Shown here: positions 10,400-20,749 of the stretch, piece by piece
Layout: each line of letters starts with the position of its first letter
Position numbering within the stretch: position 1 is the first letter of the stretch
From: Eriocheir sinensis
Lineage: Eukaryota > Arthropoda > Malacostraca > Decapoda > Varunidae
Length of the DNA: 64,000 nt
Reading direction: 5' to 3'
NCBI RefSeq assembly: GCF_024679095.1
Contig: NC_066516.1
Location: 19,841,535-19,905,534 of the forward strand
Program-made: the position numbers and the translations under genes
The notes under the pieces: generated by a model
The model's database searches: none
What the model was told of the DNA's origin: nothing
Seen by the model: the letters and a program-made list of their open reading frames with translations, nothing else

Positions 10400-12260
10400 A
10401 GGAAAGGGGGAGAGTGACAGGCGAATGACAGGCCGGACACGAAGAGGAAAAGGGGGACCGAGACCAGGAAGGAAAGGAGAGGAGACAGGAAGGGGAGATA
10501 GCCCGGAGAACGAATAGGGAGTAATAGTGAATTCCCTCCCCACCCCTTAAGCCCGTAACAAGGGGGAGGAAGGGAGAGAGGAGGAGAAGGGGAGATAGCC
10601 AGGAGAACGAATAGGAAGGGAGTAATGGTGTATGCCCCTTCCCTCCCCATCCCTTAAGCCCGTAACAAAGGGGAGGAAGGGAGAGAGGAAGAAAAGGGGA
10701 GGCAGCCCGAAAAACTAAAGGGAAGGGAGGGAGTAATGGTGAGTCCCCCTTCCCTCCCTACCCCTTAAGCCTGTAATAAAGGAGAGGAAGGGAGAGAGGA
10801 AGAAAAGGAGAGGTAGCCCGAACGAAAGGGAGGGGAGGGAGTAATGGTGAGTGCCCCTTCCCTCCCTACCCCTTAAGTCCGTAACAAGGGGAAGGAAAGG
10901 GGACTGAGGGAGGGAGTGATGGTTAAGAAAGGGGAGTGAGGGAGGGAAAAATGGTTAGAAAGGGGGTTGAAGGGGGTGTAAAAGTAATAATATAGACCTT
11001 CCCCTGTCTCCCCACCCTTATCCTTAACTGCGTACGAGGGGAAGGAAAGGGGACTGAGGGAGGGAGTGATGGTTAAGAAAGGGGATTAAGGGAGGGAAAA
11101 ATGGTGAAGAAAGGGGGCTGAAGGGGGTGTAAAAGTAATAATATAGACCTTCCCCTGTCTCCCCACCCTTATCCTTAACCCTAGAACACTAACCTTAGAA
11201 AAAGTCACACCACTACTAACCATGGGTACATCATACCCGATTTTGAAAAAAAAAAAAAATTAAATGTAAAGTTTTAATGGAATAAAGTTACATGAAGGGA
11301 CTTCAAACTTTGTATCTTGACTTAACATTAAGAAGAACTGAAAAACGTATTGTTTTGGTATGAAAATCAGGTACTGAAAAATGTTACTAAAAATAGGAAA
11401 AATGTTCAAAAATTTCAAAAAAAAAATTTCATAAAAAAAATTATCATCCGATGGCTTCCAAACTTCTTGTATGGCCTCCCAGGTCCTGTGATCCACTGCA
11501 CAGGTGATCACTAAAAAAGTACGTAAACAATATCCTAGGGACATGTACAACACCCTGTATCACCAACCATGGGTATGCCGCACCCGAATGTAGGCCTACA
11601 ACAAAGGTGAGCAGAGAGAGCGAGACAACGTGACCTTCCCCTACACTGTCAAGCGGGCACATGAAGCTACTGAGGAGGTGGGTACCCTCAGAGCACCGGA
11701 ACCATACACAATGGCAATGACGTCATTCGCATGGGTACCTCATACCCATGGTTAGCGTTCTAGGGTTAACTGCGTACGAGGGGAAGGAAAGGGGACTGAG
11801 GGAGGGAGTGATGGTTAAGAAAGGGGATTAAGGGAGGGAAAAATGGTGAAGAAAGGGGGTTGAAGGGGGTGTAAAAGTAATAATATAGACCTTCCCCTGT
11901 CTCCCCACCCCTTATCCTTAACTGCGTACGAGGGGAAGGAAAGGGGACTGAGGGAGGGAGTGATGGTTAAGAAAGGGGATTAAGGGAGGGAAAAATGGTG
12001 AAGAAAGGGGGCTGGAGGGGGAGTAACAATATAGACCTCCCTCCCACCCCACCTTCATCCTTAACTGCGCACAAGGGGAAGGAAAGAGGACTGAGGGAGG
12101 GAGCGATGGTTAGGAAAGGGGATTAAGGGAGGGAGTGGTGGTTAAGATAGGGGAGTGAAGTGGGAGTAATGGTGACTATAAAGACCTTCCCCGTCCCCCC
12201 CCCCCTCCCTCACCACTTAAGCCAGTAACAAGGACAAGGAAAGGGAACTGAAGGAGAGAT
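10400..12260. repeat. Purine-rich tandem array, 107-151-bp units, split by a transposon
   Basis: Units are anchored by a conserved TTAA in CCTTAAGCCCGTAACAAGG or CCTTAACTGCGTACGAGG. TTAA anchors lie at 10547, 10654, 10765 and 10873 (spacing about 108), then 11024, 11175/11766, 11918 and 12061 (spacing about 143-152), and about 12217. The longer units add GTAATAATATAGACCTTCCC. The array is one block once the 11179-11765 insertion is removed. Confidence 0.9.
11179..11765. mobile_element. piggyBac-type non-autonomous element, 587 bp
   Basis: Ends are inverted: left CCCTAGAACACTAACC, and the right end read inward CCCTAGAACGCTAACC. Both are flanked by TTAA (11175-11178, 11766-11769). CCCTAGA ends with a TTAA duplication are the hallmark of piggyBac. 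Subterminal copies of CCATGGGTA.C lie near both ends and at about 11567. The empty site is visible in neighbouring tandem units (CTTATCCTTAACTGCGTACG at 11018 and 11912), so the insertion is exact. The two overlapping minus-strand frames (72 and 97 aa) show no recognisable transposase domain. Confidence 0.93.
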
Positions 12261-12264
12261 GAGT

Positions 12265-12375
12265 AATAACGGACCTTCGACCTCCCCTCCCTTTGCTTCT
12301 CCCTTTTCCCCCTCTGCCCCTTTCCCCTCCTCCCTTTCCCTCTCCCCCCTTTCCCCCTCTTCCATAACAAGCCTG
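12265..12375. repeat. CCT-rich pyrimidine tract
   Basis: CCCCTCC/CCCTTTC words with no stable period. Confidence 0.7.
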
Positions 12376-12490
12376 AGGTCACCGCTAACTCCCTTAATGC
12401 CTTGTCGAGGAGGCAAGTTAGCGTTAACACAGCCGGAAACTTAGTGGCAGGTGGAGGGTCGGAGTTCGGGGCAAGCTTCCAGGCTCCTCT

Positions 12491-12520
12491 GGGCCGGGGC
12501 GGGGCGGGGCGGGGCTGGGC
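12491..12520 (+). other. (GGGGC)n G-quadruplex-capable run
   Basis: GGGCCGGGGCGGGGCGGGGC continuing to GGGGCTGGG gives five or more G tracts with 1-2-nt loops. It also matches GC-box (Sp1/KLF) sites. No promoter or gene is visible nearby. Confidence 0.6.
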
Positions 12521-12661
12521 AAGGTGGGGAGAGGTAGGGAAGGGTTAGCGGGTGAAGGTAAGGATGGAGGAGAGGGGAGAGAGGAAGGGAAGGGTTAAGA
12601 TAGGGAGAAGGGATGAGAGAGCGAGGGAAGGGATCTGCAATGTGGGAGGATGGACCGGGAG

Positions 12662-12881
12662 GCATATTCCTGAAGTCTGTATGGGTATGTGGTCCCTGAT
12701 TGAAGACGCTCGGCTGTAACTTCGAAACTAACCACGAACCGTTCTGGAAAATACTCTCATTGTCATTCCCACTCAAAATTACTTTACATGATTTCAACTT
12801 AACCTAACCTAACCTAACCTAACCTATCCTGCCCAGTTCAAGAGTAGGGGGCATATACCCGTACAGACTTCGGGAATATGC
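12662..12881. mobile_element. 220-bp TIR element with 9-bp target duplication carrying telomere repeats
   Basis: The left end GCATATTCCTGAAGTCTGTA and the right end read inward GCATATTCCCGAAGTCTGTA stay similar for about 35 bp, with all early differences being transitions. Both sides are flanked by the same 9 bp GACCGGGAG (12653-12661, 12882-12890). A 9-bp duplication is typical of Mutator-like elements, though other superfamilies make 8-9 bp. No transposase is present. The interior holds a TAACC run (12800-12829). Confidence 0.85.
12800..12829. repeat. Interstitial (TTAGG)n telomere motif
   Basis: Five perfect TAACC units (reverse complement of the arthropod telomere repeat TTAGG phase) and one TATCC variant, inside the 220-bp TIR element. 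Confidence 0.9.
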
Positions 12882-12894
12882 GACCGGGAGGGAA

Positions 12895-13315
12895 TGAGCT
12901 CCGAGAAAGAGAGGGGGAGGAATGGGGGGCTGAATGTGAGGAAAGGGAAGGGAGAGGTTGAAGGGTGAGAGAGGAAGGAGAAGAGTTAAGAGGTGAGAAA
13001 AGAAGGGAAGGGGTTAAGGAAAAGGAGAAGAAGGTATGGAGGTGAGGAAAGGAAGGGAGGAGTCAGTAGGTAAGGAAATGAAGGGAAAGGGTTACGGAAA
13101 GGGAGGAAAAGGTTTGGAGGTGAGGAAAGGTTCGGAAGGTTGCAGGGAGAGAGAGGGAGCAGAGGGGTTGGAGGTGGGGAAAGCGAGGAAAGGAGTTTGA
13201 GAAAAGGGAAAGAATGAGTTAATGAAAGGGGGTAAAGGGGTAGGAGTTGAGGAAATGAAAGGAAAATGTTAGGTGATGGAAACTAAAAAGAGACAAAGGT
13301 TAAAGGGAAAGAGGG
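12895..13315. repeat. Purine-rich tract with loose ~45-60-bp repetition
   Basis: GGTGAGGAAAGG, GAAGGGA and GGGTTA words recur irregularly. No gene. Confidence 0.6.
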
Positions 13316-13317
13316 AT

Positions 13318-13640
13318 GCGAGGGGCTTAAAAATGAGGGTGATAGAGATAGAGACGAGGGGCTTAGAAATGAGGGTGATAGAGACGAGGGGCTTAGAAAT
13401 GAGGGTGATAGAGATAGAGACGAGGGGTTAGAAATGAGGGTGATAGAGATAGAGACGAGGGGCTTAGAAATGAGGGTGATAGAGATAGAGACGAGGGGCT
13501 TAGAAATGAGGGTGATAGAGATAGAGACGAGGGGCTTAGAAATGAGGGTGACAGAGACAGAGACGAGGGGCTTAGAAATGATGGTGATAGAGTTAGAGAC
13601 GAGGGGCTTAGAGATGAGGGTGATAGAGATAGAGTTAAAT
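13318..13640. repeat. 36-bp tandem array, ~9 units
   Basis: The core GAGGGTGATAGAGATAGAGA is followed by CGAGGGGCTTAGAAAT. One early unit is 30 bp because it lacks one GAGATA. As 36 is a multiple of three, the frame stays open on both strands (12-residue repeat MRVIEIETRGLE on plus, ISITLISKPLVS on minus). This looks like a by-product rather than a protein: no conserved flanks and variation is not biased to silent sites. Confidence 0.93.
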
Positions 13641-13912
13641 AGAGAGGAAGGGAGAGGAAAGAAAAGGAGGTGAGGACATTCGAAGAGAGAGGAGGGAAAA
13701 GTAAAGCTTGAGAGGGTGAAAGTTTGAAAATAGAGGGAGAAAAGAAAATAAGGAGACTGAGGTGAGAAGACGAAAGGGAGTAAGAATGGACGAAGAGGTG
13801 AAAAGGTGAGAGCTAAAAAGGAAAGAGGAGATAAGGAAGAGAAAGATAGAGAAAAGGAAATAAGGGTGAGGAAGAAGATAAATGCATAAACGTATAAAAG
13901 GTGACGTTTTGC

Positions 13913-13914
<2 letters not shown>

Positions 13915-13981
<67 letters not shown>
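13915..13981. repeat. (AC)n microsatellite
   Basis: About 33 pure units, followed by a (CAC)n run at 14024-14049. Confidence 0.97.
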
Positions 13982-13984
<3 letters not shown>

Positions 13985-14049
13985 CATTTACTTTACCCTT
14001 TATAGACTGACTCCTCTCCCTTGGCACCACCACCACCACCACCACCACC

Positions 14050-14275
14050 TCCACCGTTACCGTCGCCGCCTACTGCCACGGCCTCCTCGCCTGATAAATG
14101 GCCTTCATATCTCATGGTTTTATTAACGCTTCTTATGGAGATTAACGACGTCCCGGGAAACAGTGGCACCTACAGGAGCTAGTGAGGCTGGGTGGGGGGG
14201 TAGGTGGGAGAGGAAGGGGATGGGGTGGGGTAGGGATAGGGAGGCGAGGAAAGGGTAGAAGGAAGGGACGTGGCA
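14050..14275. other. Mixed sequence, nothing recognised
   Basis: A GC-richer segment then G-rich DNA (14185-14245). No gene supported. Confidence 0.5.
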
Positions 14276-14283
14276 GTTGCAGA

Positions 14284-14440
14284 TGTTTCCTCCTCCTCCC
14301 CCTCCTCCTCTTCTTCCTCCTCCTTCTCAGCCTAACCTAGTCTGTTCTCAACTTCTCATGCATTGCCGGATATACCAATGTACACACACACACACTAACA
14401 CACACACACACACATACACACACACACACACACACAGGGA
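14284..14440. repeat. (CTC)n and interrupted (AC)n tracts
   Basis: CTC-rich at 14284-14330 and AC-rich at 14381-14437. Confidence 0.9.
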
Positions 14441-14519
14441 CACATTCACACACGCGTTTAGTTATCTTGCGCTTCAAACGATTAAATATGCTTGTTAAAA
14501 TATACAAAAATGGCCTTCC

Positions 14520-14754
14520 TCCTGCTTTCCTCCTCCTCCTCCTCCTCCTCTTCTTCCTCCACCTCCAAAAACCACGTCATTCTCTCCCTCCTCCTCCGTC
14601 TTCCCATGCCTCACCTGTTTATAATCCACCTCATCAAAAAAGTGTTGTGTCATTGTTGTTGTTACTGTTGGTGGTGGTGGTGGTGGAAATAAAGGTGGTG
14701 GACGTAATCTGGTAATGAAGATAATGGAGGTGGTGGTGAGTTTAACACGTCCAA

Positions 14755-14818
<64 letters not shown>
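14520..14818. repeat. (CTC)n, (GTG)n and (AC)n tracts
   Basis: CTC run about 14528-14562, TTG/GTG runs about 14655-14690, and pure AC 14757-14818. Confidence 0.93.
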
Positions 14819-14819
<1 letters not shown>

Positions 14820-14821
<2 letters not shown>

Positions 14822-15105
14822 ATCTTTTGCTGTCTTTACATAATACTACACACTTTTTATGGTCCTTTTCTTCCCTCTTCAGGCAATCCACCCTCTCATT
14901 TTTCCCGTTTTTACCTGCCGGGCACAAAAGTTAACTCACGGAGAAGAAAAACGCCGCGACGCACACTCATAAGGTTCTGTTTGGACAGCCGCTCCCGCAA
15001 GCACGCAAGACGGAGACGCGGCTGTGGTGGTGGTGGTGGTGATGAAACATGTGTGAGTCATTAACGTTAGTCTGATCACGCTCTGGACTCGCTAATGATC
15101 TTTGG
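14820..15105. other. Mixed sequence, nothing recognised
   Basis: GC-richer around 14940-15020 with a GTG run at about 15023-15040. No gene supported. Confidence 0.45.
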
Positions 15106-15107
15106 GG

Positions 15108-15330
<223 letters not shown>

Positions 15331-15439
15331 GTAAGGAGGTTCTCGATACGGGCAGACAGACAAGTGGGTTATAATTTCATCACAATTTAATGAGGAAACG
15401 ACACTCGTGGGGCGGTGAGGGCGGGAGTGTGACGACCCA

Positions 15440-16080
15440 AGCACCGCGACGTACCACCAGTACCACTACCATCACTTCTGCCACCAACACAATCACCACC
15501 ACCAACAACAACATTAGCGTAACCTACACCACCGTCACCACAACGTTTAGCATCATAACCATTACCACCACAATCTCCGTCACCATACCCTATACTGCAC
15601 CAACAACCCCAACAACAACAGCATCACAACCACCACCACCAGTAACAAAGCCTCCACATCCATCACCACCCCACCATTTAGTCCGACAACCAAAGCAACC
15701 ATAATCTTCAGTAACATAACCAATACTATATAACCACCACCATTACGATCATCCCCAACACCACCCACACTCTAGCACCACCACCACCACCCCAACCACC
15801 ACTAACACAATCTGCATAACCACCATCACCACTAGCATAACCAATATCAACACCACCATCACTACCTCCAATACCACCCTTAATCACCACTACGACCACT
15901 ACGATCACCACCACGACCACCTCAACCACCACCATCACCACTAACACTAACTTCAAAACCATTATCACCACCCCAACAATTAGTGCAACAACCATAACCA
16001 CCACAATCTTCACTAGCCATAAACCATAAACACTAAGATCACCATCACCACCATCACCCCAAACACCGCCATTACTACAA
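15440..16080. repeat. Degenerate CCA/ACC-rich minisatellite
   Basis: ACCACCA, CATCACCA, AACACAA and AACCATTA words over 640 bp; nearly free of G on the plus strand. It resembles the start of the window (540-830) and 37.0-37.26 kb. Overlapping Thr/Pro (plus) and Val/Gly (minus) frames are compositional. Confidence 0.75.
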
Positions 16081-16084
16081 AAAA

Positions 16085-16431
16085 AATATAGCTTACTACC
16101 TTTTACGAATGCACTATAAGCTTCCCCATGAATATATACACCTGCATGGAAATTGTACAGGTAGACTCAGACAGTCATCACATCTCAGATCTTCTTTTAA
16201 CTTTAATGCCATCAGACGTGCGGCAAATTTCCCTCAGTTCCCTTCCACTCAGGCCGAAAGCAAAGTGGAGGCGGTGACTTTAAGTGAGGTAGTGAGGGAG
16301 GGAGGCAAGACTGGACTCCCCACAAGTTTTCTCCCAGTGATTGAAATGGGTTTACGGGACACAAGTTTAAGGCAGCTTCCTTCTCCTCCTCCTCCTCCTC
16401 TTCTTTGTAGTCTTCGTTCTCAAAATCGGCT

Positions 16432-16435
<4 letters not shown>
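16085..16435. other. Unique sequence with an unassigned open frame
   Basis: The 124-aa frame at 16109-16483 ends in a CT-repeat tail. Its first about 90 residues are not low-complexity but match nothing I recognise. Codon bias is unremarkable, so I do not call a gene. Confidence 0.35.
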
Positions 16436-16438
<3 letters not shown>

Positions 16439-16473
<35 letters not shown>

Positions 16474-16551
16474 GTGGGTCTGATTGCGGGGAAACAACTC
16501 GGAAATGGAGGTAAAGAAAGTTAGGAAAGGTAAATCAATTGAAAAAGTCTA

Positions 16552-16629
<78 letters not shown>
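16439..16629. repeat. (CT)n and (AC)n microsatellites
   Basis: CT at 16439-16471 and AC at 16555-16629. Confidence 0.95.
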
Positions 16630-16630
<1 letters not shown>

Positions 16631-16841
16631 TTTATTTTTTCTTAACATTGATATAAATCCCACTCAGTACTATAGTCTACTTAAGAATGGAATCTATGAA
16701 CACATACCGGTAAAGGAAAATCCTGAACACCCCTGTCTCTGCCAACCAAAAACACACTCTAAATAATCTTCTTTTTGTGTGTGTGTTTATTTATATAGTT
16801 ATGATAAGAGGCATTTCGAACAAAACCTATTCATATCATTA

Positions 16842-17458
<617 letters not shown>

Positions 17459-17459
17459 A

Positions 17460-17822
17460 GCGTAAGGTGTGTAAGCAGCTTATTCGTTTTCGAGTTCGGA
17501 ATGAATTTAATCACAGGCGGGTCTGGCCTATTTCTGCGAGAGGATGAGGAAGAAGAGTTTACATGAGCGGATAAAAAAATTAAGAATAAAATAGATATGT
17601 AGTAGGAGTGCACGAAGGTAAACTAATGCGTAAAAATGCGTAAAAATTAGTGAAAACTTAAGAAAAAATAAGAACAAATACATTCTACACAAAATCAACG
17701 AACTGTTTTATCAAGTTAAAACATACGGTAATCAACGAAGACATCGAACACCTGAGGAAACATTTGGCAGGAGGCGAAAGAAAAGTGCCAATAAAGTTCT
17801 ATATTTAGAACATCTCATACAA
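17460..17822. other. AT-rich unique sequence
   Basis: No gene or repeat recognised. Confidence 0.5.
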
Positions 17823-17925
17823 AATTAATATTCACTACCCAGCGAGCACCGGTATAGCCCCCCGCAGGTGTGGCACACACCTGCGGGGGGCTATACCGGT
17901 GCTCGCTGGGTAGTGAATATTAATT
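17823..17925. repeat. Perfect palindrome, two 50-bp arms around GCA
   Basis: Left arm 17823-17872 and right arm 17876-17925 are exact reverse complements with a 3-base centre GCA. The arm begins AATTAATATTCACTACCCAG and ends CCCCCCGCAGGTGTG. Complementarity stops abruptly at both outer ends. A single strand could form a 50-bp stem. Each arm includes the E-box CAGGTG/CACCTG, and two further CAGGTG sites follow at 17937 and 17954 in the direct repeat AGCAGGTGTGCC. Confidence 0.97.
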
Positions 17926-17934
17926 GTCACACCT

Positions 17935-17963
17935 AGCAGGTGTGCCCATCAAGCAGGTGTGCC
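17935..17963. repeat. Two direct copies of AGCAGGTGTGCC
   Basis: Exact 12-mers at 17935 and 17952 sharing the GCAGGTGTG of the palindrome's inner arm. Confidence 0.9.
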
Positions 17964-18113
17964 ACTAAATCTTGTCTGAAAACACCTCGACTTATTTTCT
18001 CCCCGTGCTCAGCGTGCCTGCCTCAGAAACATGGGATTAAAAATGACTCAATGCTCAATAAGAACATCTTCGTGAACTACTTTTATAATGCAGACTGAGT
18101 CCTCACAGAGTTG

Positions 18114-18269
<156 letters not shown>

Positions 18270-18605
18270 GTGTAATTCATTATTTACAAAGTCACCGTTA
18301 GATTGTGATAACGCCACGAAAATCTGTTTGCTAACCTTTGACATAATGACACCTATAACAAGCGTTTATTTCTATTATTCTTCAATAGTAAAAAAAATTG
18401 TGCATCGTAAACTCGATATCAGTATCAAAATTAGCCATGTAACTCATCATAATGTGGAAAAGTTCAATCATGAATTTCTTCAAATCATTACATGTGTGAG
18501 CTGTATCGTAACATGTAATTATGTCGTACCGTGATAAGTATCAAGTTTCTTAGGCTACCCAGCACGAACGGCGATTAGCTGCTCTTATCAAAAAAAGTAA
18601 AACAC
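18270..18605. other. AT-rich unique sequence
   Basis: An 88-aa frame (18268-18534) has no recognisable domain and AT-driven composition. No gene called. Confidence 0.45.
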
Positions 18606-18610
18606 GCACA

Positions 18611-18695
18611 CACACCATCCGTGAACTACATAGCAACCCTCAAAACAACACCGACAGAACAAAGCCACAGCAGCCACGCTTCCAACACTCACCAT
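18611..18695 (+). repeat. Direct repeat D1, ~85 bp (partner at 19597)
   Basis: CACACCATCCG, then AAGCCACAGCAGCCAC, then CCAACACTCACCAT, shared in order and orientation with 19597-19683. Confidence 0.85.
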
Positions 18696-18699
18696 CTGT

Positions 18700-18850
18700 T
18701 GTGGCGTCGTCTCGTACCCTTGTTTTAGTCATCTCGCTTTATTTACATACACACAGGAGTGGATGAATTTCGGCACGGTACCGTATTTATTGTCGACTGG
18801 TTGTCATGCAAGGGGTGCAGGTTGTCTCACTTGTCACATTTACCGACATA
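18700..18850 (+). repeat. Inverted arm L, ~150 bp (partner at 19380)
   Basis: Contains GTGGCGTCG, TTACATACACACAGG, GTGGATGAATTTCGGCACGG, TTGTCGACTG, TGCAGGTT and CACATTTACCGACAT. All recur in reverse complement at 19380-19532. The segment GGGTGCAGGTT...CACATTTACCGACAT is tandemly duplicated just outside the arm (to 18890). Confidence 0.92.
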
Positions 18851-18987
18851 AAAAGGGTGCAGGTTTTAATTATCACATTTACCGACATTGTCCCACCCAA
18901 GTTTATTTTTTTTTTTTATAAAAGTAAGGGATAACGTATGTTTTGAATTTGAAAAATGCTTCAAATATGAAAGTTTGTTCCTGCGCC

Positions 18988-19378
18988 CCTTGTTTTTTTT
19001 GTTTTTGTTTTTGTTTTTTACGTTGTTGCCTATTGCGCCGGTAGGCATCTTCCCGGTGGGGCCTGATGGTCGGCCCAAGGCTTCTTCCAGGTGGGGCCTG
19101 ATGGTCTGCCCAGCCCGTTCTGGCGCAGGCGAGTGTTTATAGTGGCGCCATCTTGCATTGGCTCATGCTGCCCCCCGGAACTCGTTCTTGATTCGCTTGG
19201 ACGGCTTCCTCTAGAGTCCGGGTTGATGGGTGGTCTTCAGGACAGCATGTGGGTAGTTTTAAGCCACTCGGCGGTGACTGAAAAATCCGAGTGGTAGCGT
19301 GAGGATTCGAACCCGCGTCGTCCATCACGCGGCGAATGTGGGTCCAGTACGCTATCACTTCGGCCACCGCCTACCCGG
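18988..19378 (-). mobile_element. tRNA-derived SINE, copy A (full length)
   Basis: Read on the minus strand it starts near 19376 with GGCGGTGGCCGAAGTGATAG (box A region), has a perfect pol III box B GGTTCGAATCC (19303-19313), then a unique body with GAGTGGCTTAAAACTACCCA, GCAAGATGGCGCCACTATAA, CACTCGCCTGCGCCAG, a GACCATCAGGCCCCACC segment present twice, and ends in an A/C-rich tail. The order matches copies B (38592) and C (30602). SINEs of this type are transcribed by pol III and moved by LINE machinery. Confidence 0.92.
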
Positions 19379-19379
19379 T

Positions 19380-19532
19380 ATGTCGGTAAATGTGATAAAT
19401 GAGATAACCTGCGCCCCATGTATGACAAGCAGTCGACAAAAGACACAGTACCGTGCCGAAATTCATCCACCCCTGTGTGTATGTAAACAAGGCGGACGGA
19501 CTAAATCAAGGGGACGAGACTCGACGCCACAC
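19380..19532 (-). repeat. Inverted arm R, ~150 bp (partner at 18700)
   Basis: Reverse complement of 18700-18850 at roughly 85-90% by eye, separated by the SINE and about 100 bp of AT-rich DNA. Confidence 0.92.
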
Positions 19533-19596
19533 CGTAAACAACATAAACACCACAGAACTCATTACAACACTCACCATCCCTAAACAATATGAGAAA

Positions 19597-19683
19597 CACA
19601 CCATCCGCAAATAACATTAGAAAACTAAAAACAACACACAGACAGAATTAAGCCACAGCAGCCACCCCTCCAACACTCACCAT
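19597..19683 (+). repeat. Direct repeat D2, ~87 bp (partner at 18611)
   Basis: Same words as D1 in the same orientation, continuing to a GGCGTCG string as D1 does. Confidence 0.85.
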
Positions 19684-19689
19684 GCCGCC

Positions 19690-20409
19690 GTGCCTCCTGG
19701 CGTCGCGGGAACAGGGTTATCGCCGCGTCAGCTGTGCCCCACCGCTCCCAATGCCTCCCTGCGCCAAAACATTGTCTGCACCGACTGTCCCCGACTACCA
19801 CGGCGTTCCCGATGGTTTTCATACTGCTCTAAGGGTTCACAAGTGTCTTATGTTCCTACGTCACGCCGCGGTGGACACACCATGCCCATACAACACACTA
19901 ACCGACACACAGAGCAACATAGCACATGACATACTATCCCGCCGCCCGCCGCCCGAGCCACACTGACGGCTGATAGGCAGTGACAGCATGCGACCTCGGT
20001 GACCTTGCCCGTCTGCCAACGCCTGTCACAATCACTTTCATCATGAACGTACATTATTCCCTGTTGTATTGTCCCTTTAAATATAGTTGTTATTAGTTTA
20101 TATGTCTGATTTTCTTTTGTGGGAGTGTACGCGTGAGGGCTTCCTGCTGGGGCACATACGGAAGTGTTGGCAGCCGTGCTTGGCTTGCCTCACGCAACTC
20201 GGCGCACGAGACACTTGTCAGCGCTGAGGCTTCAAAGATTTTTCAAGGACCATGTTGTTTAAATTAATAGGGGCTACTTGAAAGTTAGAAATTATTAGTG
20301 GGCGGGAGGGTGGGCACTGATTAGGATCCCTCTCGCTAATGATGTTCAGTATTCGTTCTCTTTTTACAGAAAGAAAATTGTCAATGATCCAAGTACAGAA
20401 ATGTAGCCG

Positions 20410-20412
<3 letters not shown>
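19690..20412. other. GC-richer then AT-rich unique sequence
   Basis: Open frames at 19682-19966 (94 aa) and 19690-19929 (79 aa) overlap in different frames and have no recognised domain. No gene called. Confidence 0.4.

Positions 20413-20452
<40 letters not shown>
20413..20452. repeat. (GA)n microsatellite
   Basis: About 20 GA units, ending at the start of the LINE relic. Confidence 0.95.
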
Positions 20453-20454
<2 letters not shown>

Positions 20455-20457
<3 letters not shown>

Positions 20458-20708
20458 CATTTGGAGCTTCAAGTTGGTTACAGGGATTGACAAGGGCAAT
20501 ATATATAAAGCACTTATGAAAAAATGAGAGGTTAAGACAAGTAGCACTGGGTGTGAGCTTGATAAATTCAGCTTCATTAAGGGAATAAATAAAAACTGGT
20601 CCATGAACAGGGTAATGAATAGAGGGAAACAAATTAATAAGCAGATAATTAATAATGCAGTTGATGCAAAAACGATTGAAAGTTTTAAATGAAGGTTAGA
20701 CAGATAAC
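20455..20708 (+). pseudogene. LINE ORF2 C-terminal relic
   Basis: Translation gives WSFKLVTGIDKGNIYKALMK, then after a frame break CELDKFSFIKGINKNW and SMNRVMN, then NAVDAKTIESFK, a stop and RLDR. The order (FK...GID, then a basic .F.NRV. block, then V.AKTI.SFK.RLD) matches the extreme C-terminus of CR1/jockey-like LINE proteins and resembles the tail block of the relic at 4259-4330. The reverse transcriptase domain is absent, consistent with 5' truncation. It is broken by at least two stops and one frameshift. Confidence 0.75.
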
Positions 20709-20749
20709 GGAAGGGGAGGGAAGTTGGCGAAAAACTCAATCTTTGGTTA

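Noticed and set aside
19303..19366. Possible tRNA gene (perfect box B and a box A-like segment)
   Set aside because: The anticodon arm and acceptor stem do not form a tRNA and the same sequence continues into a repeated ~390-bp SINE body found twice more.
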